A program made the position numbers and the translations under genes. Of a stretch of DNA of 64,000 bases, positions 8,932 through 17,695 are shown in pieces. The notes under the pieces are model-generated. The model did not search any database. It saw nothing but the letters and a program-made list of their open reading frames with translations, and was not told the origin of the DNA. Source of the stretch: Actinoplanes missouriensis 431 (GTDB lineage Bacteria > Actinomycetota > Actinomycetes > Mycobacteriales > Micromonosporaceae); assembly GCF_000284295.1 (NCBI RefSeq), contig NC_017093.1:7440001-7504000 (forward strand), in the 5' to 3' direction. Within the stretch, counting starts at the first letter, position 1. The number at the start of each line of letters is the position of its first letter.

Positions 8932-10179
8932 ATGGACGTTGCTGAGGCTGACCGGTTGCGTGACGACTTGGCCGAGTTCGCGTCGGACGTGTTCGCCTCG
9001 CTGACCAGGGCCGGCTGGCAGGATCGTGCGGCCGCGTATCTGCAAGGGCTGATGATCGACGGACGGCGTAAGTCGATCCAGCCGATGGCCGCTCGGCTGC
9101 AGGGCGTGCATGAGCAGGCGTTGAACCACTTCGTGACCAACAGTCCGTGGCAGGTCGAGCCGGTCCGGCGACGGATCGCCGCGCTGGCCGACCAGGCGAT
9201 CGTCCCGACGGCATGGGCCATCGACGACACCGGCCTGCTCAAATGCGGCACCGCTTCGCCGTGTGTGGCCCGGCAGTACACCGGCACCGCGGGCAAGGTC
9301 ACCAACTGCCAGATCGCCGTAAGCGTCAGCATGGTCACCGACACCGCATCCTGCCCCGTGGACTGGCGACTGTTTCTGCCGGAGTCCTGGGATCCCGCCT
9401 CACCCAAGGCCACCAGCGATGTCCACAACCGTCGCCGCCGCGCCGGGATCAGCGACGACGTGACCCATCGGGAGAAGTGGCGCCTCGCCCTGGACATGAT
9501 CGACGAACTGCTGCGATGGGGACATCGCCCGCCGCTGATCGTGGCCGACTGCGGCTACGGCGACGCCGCAGAGTTCCGCCTCGCCCTGACCGAACGCGGG
9601 CTGCCCCACCTGGTGCAGGTCAGCGGCAGGCTCACCGCTTACCCGGCCTCGACGATCCGCACGGCCGGGGACTACGCCGGCGTCGGCTCCTATCCCACGC
9701 CCCGCTACCAGCAGCCGGCGCCGACCCTCACCGAACTGATCACCACCGGCACCGGCAAAGCCCGGAGAGTGACCTGGCGACCCGGCTCCCGCAGCCGCGG
9801 CGGCCGTCCGCTCCTGATGTCCTCGCACTTCGTGTTCACCCGGGTCCGTCCGGCCGGGCGAACCCTGCTGTCCGCGCACCGCGGCGAGGACCCTCCTGAG
9901 GCCTGGCTCATCGCCGAATGGCCGCCCGGCAACCCGGAGCCGATCAAGTACTGGCTCTCTGACCTACCCGCCCGGACCGCGAGACGCACCCTGATCCGCT
10001 GGGCGAAACTGCGCTGGCGCATCGAACACGACTACCGCGAAGTCAAGACCGGTCTCGGCCTCGACCACTACGAAGGCCGCACCTGGCAGGGATGGCACCA
10101 CCACGTCACCCTCGTCTCCGCGGCACACATCTTCCTCACCCTGCAACGCCTCGACCCAAAAACCCATGCGCCGGAATGA
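8932..10179 (+). CDS. IS701-family DDE transposase
   Basis: Transposase of the surrounding insertion sequence, 415 aa. Likely catalytic acidic residues are in AWAIDDTGLLK (Asp98/99), IVADCGYGD (Asp206) and the C-terminal stretch IEHDYREVKTGLGLDHYEGR (Glu365 or Glu370), which is characteristic of IS701 and IS4-like enzymes. It starts 65 nt inside the left end with a weak ribosome-binding site. The frame ends at TGA 10177-10179 shortly after LTLQRLDPK. A CPTC-containing tail of a type seen in relatives continues in the -1 frame, so the C-terminus may be shortened by a frameshift. The catalytic core is complete. Confidence 0.92.
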   Translation: MDVAEADRLRDDLAEFASDVFASLTRAGWQDRAAAYLQGLMIDGRRKSIQPMAARLQGVHEQALNHFVTNSPWQVEPVRRRIAALADQAIVPTAWAIDDTGLLKCGTASPCVARQYTGTAGKVTNCQIAVSVSMVTDTASCPVDWRLFLPESWDPASPKATSDVHNRRRRAGISDDVTHREKWRLALDMIDELLRWGHRPPLIVADCGYGDAAEFRLALTERGLPHLVQVSGRLTAYPASTIRTAGDYAGVGSYPTPRYQQPAPTLTELITTGTGKARRVTWRPGSRSRGGRPLLMSSHFVFTRVRPAGRTLLSAHRGEDPPEAWLIAEWPPGNPEPIKYWLSDLPARTARRTLIRWAKLRWRIEHDYREVKTGLGLDHYEGRTWQGWHHHVTLVSAAHIFLTLQRLDPKTHAPE

Positions 10180-10295
10180 CCCTCTACGCCGTACTCCGAC
10201 GCCTGCAACTCCTGCTCGTCTACCTCATCGGCGCATGCCCGACCTGCCGAACCCCGTTCCCGCAACGGAAACGAGCCCGCCGACGCGGATCATGA
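10176..10295 (+). pseudogene. Out-of-frame C-terminal tail of the IS701-like transposase
   Basis: A 39-residue frame starting at an ATG that overlaps the transposase stop (ATGA). It reads MTLYAVLRRLQ, then LIGACPTCRTPF, and runs into the right inverted repeat. From memory, related transposases carry a similar TLY...CPTC segment at the end of the main frame. Its position in the -1 frame points to a frameshift, a programmed slip, or coupled translation as a separate peptide. Confidence 0.5.
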
Positions 10296-10313
10296 CAAAG
10301 CACTACTAGGCTC

Positions 10314-11102
10314 CTAGAAGAACATCCCGCGGCGCTGGGCGGACTGGCGCAGCCACTGATCCAGCCGGCCGGTCCAGTCGATCTGGTCGGCGGTGGCGTA
10401 ATCCACGTCGAAGCTGCCGAACGAGTCGTGCCCCTCGGTGAAGAGGCCGCCGCGCTTGTCCAGCTCGAGCACCACCTGCAGTTTCTGCGGCGTCGGCAGG
10501 AACGTCAGCTCGAGCTGGTTGATGCCGCTCGCGTACGCCGCCGGCGGGTAGAACTCGATCTCCTGGTAGAACGGCAGCTGCTGGTCCACGCCGTAGACCC
10601 GGCCCTTCTCCACGTCGGCCCGGCTGAACCGGAAACCGAGACGCAGCAGCGCCTCCAGGATGCGCTCCTCAGCCGGGAGCGGGTGCACGGCCACCGTGTC
10701 CAGATCGGACTTGTCGACGGCGCGGGCCACCTCCAGCTCGGTGGTGAGGCCCATCGTCATGCCGTGCAGGTGCTGCCCGTACACCTCGGTGATCGGGGTC
10801 TGCCAGGGGACCTCGAACCGGAACGGGACGTCGTGCCGGGCGCCGGACTCCAGCCGGAACGAGCCGGTCAGCCGCTGACGGTGGAACTCCTGGTCGGTCT
10901 GGTACTCACTGTCGCCGCTCTCCACCTCCACCCGGGTGATCAGCCCGATCGCGAGGTACTCGATGTCGACCGCGTGATCGCCGCCGACCACGTGAACCGT
11001 CCCTTCCAGGAAGCCGCCCGGGTAGGTGTTCGGGTTCGCCAGCACGGTGTCGACCGAAGGCCCACCGACACCCAGCGCCTGCATCATGCGTTTGAAGACC
11101 AC
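10314..11102 (-). CDS. SpoOM/Spo0M-family sporulation-control protein
   Basis: A 262-aa protein of the SpoOM family, an arrestin-like beta-sandwich fold linked to sporulation control in Bacillus and common in actinobacteria. Recognisable features are the N-terminal VFKRMMQALGVGGPSVDT and GGFLEGTVHVVGGDH, the sandwich strands, and the C-terminal basic-aromatic segment. The GTG at 11102 has AGGG about nine bases upstream and gives the usual family N-terminus; a start 8 codons earlier lacks this. The stop lies 5 bp from the right-hand CTAG flanking the insertion sequence. The cellular role here is unknown. Confidence 0.85.
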   Translation of the reverse strand: MVFKRMMQALGVGGPSVDTVLANPNTYPGGFLEGTVHVVGGDHAVDIEYLAIGLITRVEVESGDSEYQTDQEFHRQRLTGSFRLESGARHDVPFRFEVPWQTPITEVYGQHLHGMTMGLTTELEVARAVDKSDLDTVAVHPLPAEERILEALLRLGFRFSRADVEKGRVYGVDQQLPFYQEIEFYPPAAYASGINQLELTFLPTPQKLQVVLELDKRGGLFTEGHDSFGSFDVDYATADQIDWTGRLDQWLRQSAQRRGMFF

Positions 11103-11307
11103 GGTGATCACCCTTTCTCGGTGCAAGAACAGTATCGGCGCCCGGCAAGCCCTGGTTGTCGGCTTCTCGACGTCAGGGTTCTCCCTGATTCATGCCACCT
11201 GGAGGCTGGCCTCACCTCCGCTTAACGCGCCAGCGACGAAGCTTGCTCTCACCGGCACGGAAAGCGGCTGGTACGCACGAGACGTTAATCGCGGGGAGGG
11301 GACTCAA

Positions 11308-11609
11308 GTGGTCCTGGAGATGAAGGCGTCGGAGCAGGTCGTGGTCGAGGAGACCGACGGGGTCGAGGCACTGGCCGACCTGGACGCGACGGACGAGCGC
11401 GGAGTCTCCGCTGACCTGGTCCCGGCATCGGCCGCACGCGGCTGCTCACCGCCGTCGAGGAGGTCACCCTCTCGAAGCGCATCGAGGCCGGGCTCTACGC
11501 GGAGGAGAAACTCTCCGCCGCCCCGGCCGAGCTGGCGCCCCTGCTCGCCGTCATCGTCGCCGAGGGCAAGGCCGCGAAGAACCACCTGCTCGAGGCGAAC
11601 CTGCGGCTC
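11308..11609 (+). pseudogene. Dislocated N-terminal part of the sigma factor (region 1.2)
   Basis: From the GTG at 11308, with GGGGAGGGGA as ribosome-binding site, the frame reads VLEMKASEQVVVEETDGVEAL and ends ...GVSADLV at 11421. The sequence then continues as a sigma-70 region 1.2 ([20 protein letters not shown]) in another frame from 11424. Family members have about five residues (of the type RVYLN) between DLV and GIG. Here only two bases remain, so about 13 nt appear to be missing, which breaks the frame. Either the gene is damaged, translation re-initiates downstream, or the assembly has an error. Confidence 0.65.
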
Positions 11610-12290
<681 letters not shown>

Positions 12291-12309
12291 CGTTTCCGCA
12301 GTACGGCGT

Positions 12310-12350
12310 GGGCCGGTCCGATCCGCTTCGGGGGAAGCGGGGACCGGCCC
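12310..12350. terminator. Bidirectional hairpin between sigma factor and acetyltransferase genes
   Basis: Two nested perfect stems: GGGCCGGTCC (12310-12319) pairs with GGACCGGCCC (12341-12350), and inside it CCGCTTC pairs with GAAGCGG around a GGGG loop. It lies between convergent genes and can stop transcripts from both sides. Confidence 0.8.
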
Positions 12351-12360
12351 GGCGCCGTTT

Positions 12361-14925
12361 CTAGGCGCTGCGCAACCGCCGGGGACCGGTGTCCGGGCGG
12401 ACACCCGCGTCGCCGAACTCGGCGGCCGCGTGCAGCACCGAGTAACCGTCCGGCCGGGCCAGCACCGGGTTCAGCGTGAGCGACCGGACCCGCGGGTGCT
12501 CGTCGGCGATCCGCCCGACCCGCAGCAGCAGGTCGATCAGGGCGTCCCGGTCAACGGGCGTCGAGCCGCGGTAACCGTGCAGCAGCGGCGCCGCCCGCGG
12601 TTCGTCCACCAGGGCCTCGGCGGCGCGGTCGGTGAGCGGAGCGGCCCGCCAGGCGAGGTCGCCGAGCAGTTCGCTGGCCACGCCACCCAAGCCGAACCCG
12701 ACGACCGGGCCGAACGCCGGGTCCTCGACGACCTCGATCCGGCAGGCCACACCGGGCGGGACCATGGTCTGCACGAGCACGTCCGGTCCGAAGGCGGTGG
12801 ACAGTTCGCGGTACGCCACCCGTACGTCGTCCTCGTCGCCGAGCGCGAGGCGCACCGCGCCGAGGTCGATCCGATGGCGCAACCCACCGCCGGCGGCCTT
12901 GAGCGCGACCGGGTATCCCAGCTCGCCCGCCGCCAGGACGGCCTCATCGGCGGAGTGTGACAGCGTGGACGGCACGACCGGGATCCGGTAGGCGTCGAGC
13001 AGTTCGGTGGCGTCGCCGGCCGTCTCCGCCGCCACGGGGTCCACATCGGACAGCAGCGGCATCACGCCCGGCGGGCGCCGCAGCCAGTCGGCGTAATTGA
13101 CCACCCGGGCCAGTGCCCGCACCGCCTCCTCCACCGACGGATAGGCCGGCACCCGCGCCGGGACCTGCCCGAACACCATCGTCGCGACGGTCGGTTTCTC
13201 GCCCGCGAGGGCCACGCTCGCCAGCGCCGCGGCGAAGTCGGCGTCCTCGTCGGCGTGCTGTCCGGGCACCGGCGGGGCGAAGACCACGACGAGCGCGTCC
13301 ACGCCCGGGTCGACGGCCGCGTCGGCGAGCGCGTCGGCCAGATCGTGCGCGGTGGCGAGCGGGCTGACGTCCCGGGGGTATCCGCCGGCCACGGTCAGCC
13401 CGGCGGCGCGGCAGGCGACGACCGCGAGTTCGGCCAGCGCCGAGGAGTTGCCGACCACCGCGACCCGGCGGCCGGACGGCAACGGCTGGTGAGCGAGGAT
13501 CATGCCGACGTCGAAAAGTTCCTGAACGGTGTCCACGCGAATGACGCCAGAACGGGCGAAGAGCGCGGTCACCGCGTTCGCGTCCGGTCCCGGCGCGTCA
13601 CCCGCCAGCCCGGGCGGGCGGGTCGCCGAGGCCACCGCCACGACCGGCTTCACCCGGCTCATCCGGCGGGCCAGCCGGGCGAACTTGCGCGGATTGCCGA
13701 ACGTCTCCAGATAGAGCAGGACCACGTCGGTGCCCGGATCGTCGCGCCAGAACTGCAGCAGGTCGTTGCCGGAGACGTCGGCCCGGTTCCCGGCCGACAC
13801 GAAGCTGGACAGTCCCAGGCCACGCCGGTCCGCCTCGGCCAGCAGCGCCACGCCCAGCGCGCCGCTCTGCGCGAAGAAGCCGACCCGCCCGGCTTTCGGC
13901 AGCCGGGGCGAGAGCGTGGCGTTCAGCCGGACGCCGGGATCGGTGTTGGCGATCCCGAAACTGCTCGGGCCGATCACCCGCAGGCCCGCCGCGCGGGCCG
14001 CCTCCACCAGGCGTCGCTGCTGGCCGGCACCCTCCGGACCGGTCTCACCGAAACCCGCCGAGACCACCACCACGCCACCTGCGCCGGCGCGAGCCGCGTC
14101 CGTCCCGGCCTCCGGAACGGCCTCCGCAGGCACGGCGATCAGGGCCAGGTCGATCGGGACACCGGCTTCCGAGGCGCTCCGGTACGCGGGGAGCCCCGCC
14201 ACCCGGTCGGCGGTGCGATGCACCGGGACGATGGCACCGGAGTACCCGCCGTCGCGCAGGTTGCCCAGCATCGCGGCGCCGATTCCCTGCCCGCTGGCGC
14301 TCGCGCCGTAGATGGCGATGCCCCTCGGCGCCAGCAGCCGCGCGATCGAGCGGGCCTCGGTGAGGTGCTCGCGGGACTCCTGCACCTCTCGGGACTTCTC
14401 GGTCGGCGCGATCGGGAAGTCCAGGTGGACGACGCCGTCCGCGTACTGGCGCTGCACCTGGAAACCGGAGTCGCCGAAGACCCGCAGCATGCCACCGTTC
14501 TCCGGCAGGACCTCGGCGACGAAGCGGGTCACGCCGTTCTCCCGGGCCGCCTCGGCCAGGTGCTCCAGCAGCACCGAGCCGATGCCCCGCCCCTGGTGCG
14601 CGTCCTCGACGACGAACGCGACCTCGGCGTCCGGCGAGTCCGGGCCGAGTCGCTCGTACCGCCCGACCGCGGTGATCCGGCCGTCGGCGTCGACTGTCAC
14701 GAACGCCTCCCGGTCACGGTGGTCGACGTTGACGAAACGCTGCAGGTCACGTTCCGGGATGCGCGGGTACGGCGAGAAGTAGCGCAGGTAACGGGTGCGG
14801 TCGCTCATCCGCGAGTGGAAGTCCACGATGGCCGGAGCGTCCTCCGGGCGGATCTGGCGCAGGTGCGCGGTCGAGCCGTCGGCCAGCAGGACGTCCGCGC
14901 TTCGCGGGATGGCGGAGTTCTCCAC
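12361..14925 (-). CDS. GNAT acetyltransferase fused to acyl-CoA synthetase (NDP-forming)-like domains, Pat-type
   Basis: An 854-aa protein with an N-terminal GNAT domain (about 15-170; acetyl-CoA loop in EDAHQGRGIGSVLLEHL). A CoA-binding domain (about 190-310), a succinyl-CoA-synthetase-like region and a C-terminal ATP-grasp domain (about 630-840, YPVALKAAGGG) follow. This is the composition of protein lysine acetyltransferases of the Pat family. In active NDP-forming acyl-CoA synthetases a phospho-histidine lies in an S-H-T-G segment; here the matching stretch reads RPPGLAGDAPGPDANAV, with no histidine, suggesting a sensing rather than catalytic domain. The GTG at 14925 is 4 nt after the acuC-like stop, so the two form an operon. 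Likely substrates are acyl-CoA synthetases (inference). Confidence 0.87.
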   Translation of the reverse strand: MENSAIPRSADVLLADGSTAHLRQIRPEDAPAIVDFHSRMSDRTRYLRYFSPYPRIPERDLQRFVNVDHRDREAFVTVDADGRITAVGRYERLGPDSPDAEVAFVVEDAHQGRGIGSVLLEHLAEAARENGVTRFVAEVLPENGGMLRVFGDSGFQVQRQYADGVVHLDFPIAPTEKSREVQESREHLTEARSIARLLAPRGIAIYGASASGQGIGAAMLGNLRDGGYSGAIVPVHRTADRVAGLPAYRSASEAGVPIDLALIAVPAEAVPEAGTDAARAGAGGVVVVSAGFGETGPEGAGQQRRLVEAARAAGLRVIGPSSFGIANTDPGVRLNATLSPRLPKAGRVGFFAQSGALGVALLAEADRRGLGLSSFVSAGNRADVSGNDLLQFWRDDPGTDVVLLYLETFGNPRKFARLARRMSRVKPVVAVASATRPPGLAGDAPGPDANAVTALFARSGVIRVDTVQELFDVGMILAHQPLPSGRRVAVVGNSSALAELAVVACRAAGLTVAGGYPRDVSPLATAHDLADALADAAVDPGVDALVVVFAPPVPGQHADEDADFAAALASVALAGEKPTVATMVFGQVPARVPAYPSVEEAVRALARVVNYADWLRRPPGVMPLLSDVDPVAAETAGDATELLDAYRIPVVPSTLSHSADEAVLAAGELGYPVALKAAGGGLRHRIDLGAVRLALGDEDDVRVAYRELSTAFGPDVLVQTMVPPGVACRIEVVEDPAFGPVVGFGLGGVASELLGDLAWRAAPLTDRAAEALVDEPRAAPLLHGYRGSTPVDRDALIDLLLRVGRIADEHPRVRSLTLNPVLARPDGYSVLHAAAEFGDAGVRPDTGPRRLRSA

Positions 14926-14929
14926 GTCG

Positions 14930-16111
14930 TCAGTCCCTGGGGTCGTGAGGGTCCAGGCCGTGCAGGGGGAAGACCGCGGTCCGCGTCGCCTGGATCGCCC
15001 GGTCCACCGGATCGGTGGTCCCCGGCGCCCATTCTTCCAGCACCGGCGGCACGCCGTCGGACATCGTCTCCGGCACCGGCACGCCGGGCCAGCGCCGGGC
15101 GGCGAGCTCGCGCCACCCCTGCGGCGTCCGGGTCTGCGGGGCGAGCGGCTCCCCGCTGGCGACCGCGAGCAGATGGGTCCACGCCCGGGGCACGACCTCG
15201 ACGAGCGCGTACCCCCCGCCGCCGGTCGCCACCCAGCGGCCGTCGCAGAGCTCGTCGGCGAGCGCGCGGATCGCCACGTACGCGGCGCGCTGCCCGTCCA
15301 CCGACAGCTTCAGGTCGGCCAGCGGGTCGAGCAGGTGCGCGTCGGCGCCGCACTGACTGACGATGATCTCCGGGTCGAACGCGCGGACCACCGACGGCAC
15401 GACCGCGTGGAAGGCCCGTAGCCAGGCGGCGTCGCCGGTGCCCGGGGGCAGGGGCACGTTCACCGCGGTGCCCTCGGCGTCCGGCCCGCCGATCTCGTCG
15501 GCGAACCCCGTACCCGGGAAGAGCGCGAGCGGCGTCTCGTGCAGGCTGACCGTGAGCACCCGCGGGTCGTTGTAGAACGCCACCTGCACGCCGTCGCCGT
15601 GATGGACGTCGACATCGATGTACGCGATGCGCCGGGCGCCGTGCTCGAGCAGCCACGCGATCGCCACGGCCGGGTCGTTGTAGACACAGAATCCGGAGGC
15701 CCGGGCCGGCAGCGCGTGGTGCAGGCCGCCCGAGACGTTCACCGCGCGCCGGGCCGCGCCGGTCCAGACCGCCTCGGCCGCCGCGATGGAGGCGCCGCAG
15801 ATGCGCGCCGACGCGTCGTGCATGCCGTCGAAGACCGGGTTGTCCGGGGTGTTGAGGCCCCAGCCGGTGAAGAACGGATCGATCGGGGCGAGGCGTACGG
15901 CGTCCAGATAGTCCGCCCGGTGCACGCGCGTGAGATCGGTCTCACTTGCCGGGCGCGGCGTGACCATCCGGACGGCCGGACGGTCCAGCACGCCGAGTTC
16001 CCTGGCCAGCGCCATGGTCAGTTCGACCCGTACCGGATTGAGCGGATGGTCGCCCATGTCGTAGTCGAGCAGGGCACTGTCCCAAACGACCGCCGTCGTC
16101 TCGTCCGCCAT
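14930..16111 (-). CDS. acuC: AcuC-like class I lysine deacetylase (HDAC superfamily)
   Basis: Zinc-dependent deacetylase of 393 aa. The active-site signatures are present: GGLHHALPARASGFCVYND, YIDVDVHHGDGVQ with zinc ligands, ETPLALFPGTG, SQCGADAHLLDPLADL and TGGGGY. AcuC enzymes reactivate acetyl-CoA synthetase by removing acetyl groups from a catalytic lysine. The gene directly upstream of a Pat-like acetyltransferase (4-nt gap) makes an acetylation/deacetylation switch for acetate metabolism the likely job. The ATG at 16111 gives the family N-terminus (TAVVWDSALLDYDMGDHPLNP); longer readings run into the intergenic region and are atypical in composition. Confidence 0.92.
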   Translation of the reverse strand: MADETTAVVWDSALLDYDMGDHPLNPVRVELTMALARELGVLDRPAVRMVTPRPASETDLTRVHRADYLDAVRLAPIDPFFTGWGLNTPDNPVFDGMHDASARICGASIAAAEAVWTGAARRAVNVSGGLHHALPARASGFCVYNDPAVAIAWLLEHGARRIAYIDVDVHHGDGVQVAFYNDPRVLTVSLHETPLALFPGTGFADEIGGPDAEGTAVNVPLPPGTGDAAWLRAFHAVVPSVVRAFDPEIIVSQCGADAHLLDPLADLKLSVDGQRAAYVAIRALADELCDGRWVATGGGGYALVEVVPRAWTHLLAVASGEPLAPQTRTPQGWRELAARRWPGVPVPETMSDGVPPVLEEWAPGTTDPVDRAIQATRTAVFPLHGLDPHDPRD

Positions 16112-16263
16112 GTGGACATGGTCCCATGACCGATGTCCCCCGGTCGGGGACGACGTGTCGTTAGCACACCTGTTCCGCAGTCGGGTAGGGTCACCGGGCA
16201 CTTGCTCGGGGCGGATGTCAACCCCCCGCCGCGCGGTATTATCGCTGCTGGGAGGCCCGCATC

Positions 16264-16953
16264 GTGAACGATCTCGTCGATACCACCGAGATGTACCTGC
16301 GCACCATCCTCGAACTCGAGGAAGAAGGTGTGCCCGCACTCCGAGCCCGCATCGCCGAACGCCTGCACCAGAGCGGTCCCACGGTCAGCCAGACCGTCGC
16401 CCGGATGGAACGTGACGGTCTGCTGACCGTCGAGGGTGACCGTCATCTGGTGCTGACCGACGCGGGCCGCGCCAACGCCGTCGCCGTCATGCGCAAGCAC
16501 CGGCTGGCGGAGCTTCTGCTCGTCAACGTCATCGGCATGCCCTACGAGGAGGCCCACGACGAGGCCTGCCGCTGGGAGCACGTGATGAGCGACTCCGTGG
16601 AGAAACGCGTCTACGAGCTGCTCAACAAGCCGACCCGCTCGCCGTACGGGAACCCGATTCCCGGGCTGGAGGAGCTGGGCGCGCCCGACGAGAGCCAGAT
16701 CGACGCGGCGGTGAGCCACGGCGAGCGCAATCTGGCCTTCCCGGGCCTGACCGGCAGCGTCGTGGTTCAGCGCATCTGCGAGAGCGTGCAGACCAACGCG
16801 GATGTGTTGCGCCAGCTGCATGCCGCCGGCATCGATCCGGGTACGACGGTGACCGTCGCCCAGGAACGGGACGGCGTCACCATCGACAAGTCCGGCGACA
16901 AGATCCGCCTCCCGCGTGAGGTGGCGTCCCGGGTGTTCGTCGCGGCGCACTGA
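16264..16953 (+). CDS. ideR: DtxR/IdeR-type iron-dependent transcriptional repressor
   Basis: Metal-activated repressor, 229 aa, with all three domains. A winged helix (about 1-73, GPTVSQTVARMERDGLL), a metal-binding dimerisation domain with ligands in RKHRLAE and AHDEACRWEHV (the His/Cys/Glu/His set of DtxR), and a C-terminal SH3-like domain (about 145-229) are visible. The GTG at 16264 has GGGAGG about nine bases upstream, and a TATTAT hexamer at 16237-16242 may be the -10. It stands alone, divergent from acuC, with two hairpins after it. By homology it controls iron uptake and storage genes with Fe(II) as co-repressor; the exact metal is inferred. Confidence 0.92.
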   Translation: MNDLVDTTEMYLRTILELEEEGVPALRARIAERLHQSGPTVSQTVARMERDGLLTVEGDRHLVLTDAGRANAVAVMRKHRLAELLLVNVIGMPYEEAHDEACRWEHVMSDSVEKRVYELLNKPTRSPYGNPIPGLEELGAPDESQIDAAVSHGERNLAFPGLTGSVVVQRICESVQTNADVLRQLHAAGIDPGTTVTVAQERDGVTIDKSGDKIRLPREVASRVFVAAH

Positions 16954-16958
16954 GGCGT

Positions 16959-16981
16959 GTCCGGCCCGCCGAGGGCCGGAC
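16959..16981 (+). terminator. Hairpin terminator after the iron repressor gene
   Basis: Perfect 9-bp stem GTCCGGCCC / GGGCCGGAC with a 5-nt loop, starting 6 nt after the stop codon. There is no U-tract, as is common in high-GC actinobacteria. Confidence 0.75.
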
Positions 16982-16991
16982 CGTGCGCGAA

Positions 16992-17019
16992 GGCGTCCAG
17001 CCCTGCGGGGCCGGACGCC
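16992..17019 (-). terminator. Hairpin at the 3' end of the lipoprotein gene
   Basis: GGCGTCC (16992-16998) pairs with GGACGCC (17013-17019) with an inner GCCC/GGGC pairing. It touches the lipoprotein stop codon and faces the terminator of the convergent gene. Confidence 0.5.
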
Positions 17020-17576
17020 TATCCGTCGGTGGTGTTCATCGCCTGCGCCAGGGCGAAAAGCTTGCCGTTCATGGCCTTCACGGCCGCCGCGTCGGCGCCC
17101 TTCTCGAAGGTGAACTTGAGCGTCTGCAGCTGCTTGGCCTCGCTCAGCCAGCCGATCTCCACGGTCGGCCCGTGGCCGTCCTTGGCCTTGCCGGTCAGCC
17201 GATAGGCGGCCTTGCCCAGTTTCTTGAGCTTGGTCGCCTTCGCCGGCATCCGCTCCTCGAGGAAGATCTCGGCGTCCACCTTCGTCGTATCGACGACGGA
17301 GAGTGACAAGTCGGGCCACTCCTCGTCGATGTTCTGCACCACGCAGGTGGACGTCTCGTCGACCTGGCCGGAGGCGGCCACCGAGAACGTGACGCCGATC
17401 CTCTCCTCGATGAACGCCCAGTCCCAGAGGATGCAGGCGCCACCGGCGGAAGCGGCGGGCGGGGCCACGACCTCCACCGGGGGCAGCGATGCCGCGGCGG
17501 GCTTCTCATCGCGCGGACCGCACCCGGAGACGACGAGCAGCACGGCGACGGCCGGCATGGCGAGACGCGTACGCAC
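17019..17576 (-). CDS. Secreted lipoprotein of unknown function
   Basis: A 185-aa protein with a lipoprotein signal peptide: MRTRLAMPAVAVLLVVSGC, where the last Cys is the predicted lipidated residue. The mature part starts with a Pro/Ala-rich spacer. It then has a domain with two cysteines (ACILWDW and TSTCVVQN) that could form a disulfide, and Lys-rich strands toward the C-terminus. This resembles DUF3558-like actinobacterial lipoproteins, but the match is loose. The GTG at 17576 is chosen because GGGAGGA lies just upstream and because it gives a clean signal peptide; a start 8 codons earlier does not. Convergent with the iron repressor gene; no operon partner. Confidence 0.75.
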   Translation of the reverse strand: MRTRLAMPAVAVLLVVSGCGPRDEKPAAASLPPVEVVAPPAASAGGACILWDWAFIEERIGVTFSVAASGQVDETSTCVVQNIDEEWPDLSLSVVDTTKVDAEIFLEERMPAKATKLKKLGKAAYRLTGKAKDGHGPTVEIGWLSEAKQLQTLKFTFEKGADAAAVKAMNGKLFALAQAMNTTDG

Positions 17577-17658
17577 TGAGATCCTCCCGAGTCCGCGCAC
17601 ACCTTATTGGGCGCGGGGCAGGAGCGGAAGGCCCGGGATCGCGATCACTGTCCGTTCA

Positions 17659-17679
17659 ACTTGACGACCCCTGTCAAGT
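17659..17679. promoter_or_regulatory. Inverted repeat upstream of the small HTH gene
   Basis: ACTTGAC, a 7-nt spacer and GTCAAGT form a perfect 7-bp inverted repeat, 17 nt before the ATG at 17696. A dimeric DNA-binding protein, possibly the adjacent HTH protein itself, could bind here. The site also contains a TTGAC -35-like element. Confidence 0.4.
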
Positions 17680-17695
17680 ATCGCAGGATGGGCGT

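Larger units (their letters stand above)
8867..10305 (+). mobile_element. IS701-family-like insertion sequence
   Basis: A 1,439-bp element with perfect 13-bp terminal inverted repeats (TAGTGCTTTGTCA at 8867-8879, complement at 10293-10305) flanked by a direct CTAG at 8863-8866 and 10306-10309. CTAG is palindromic, so the inverted repeat can equally be read as 17 bp (8863-8879 / 10293-10309). It encodes one DDE transposase and a short out-of-frame tail. Removing one CTAG plus the element restores GAGCTCTAGGCTCC, which joins dtd directly to the neighbouring convergent gene. The family is assigned from the transposase sequence; a 4-bp palindromic target fits. Confidence 0.9.

Noticed and set aside
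13255-15360. A plus-strand frame of about 700 codons opposite the Pat-like gene
   Set aside because: Antisense of clear GNAT/synthetase and AcuC coding sequence; no family features.
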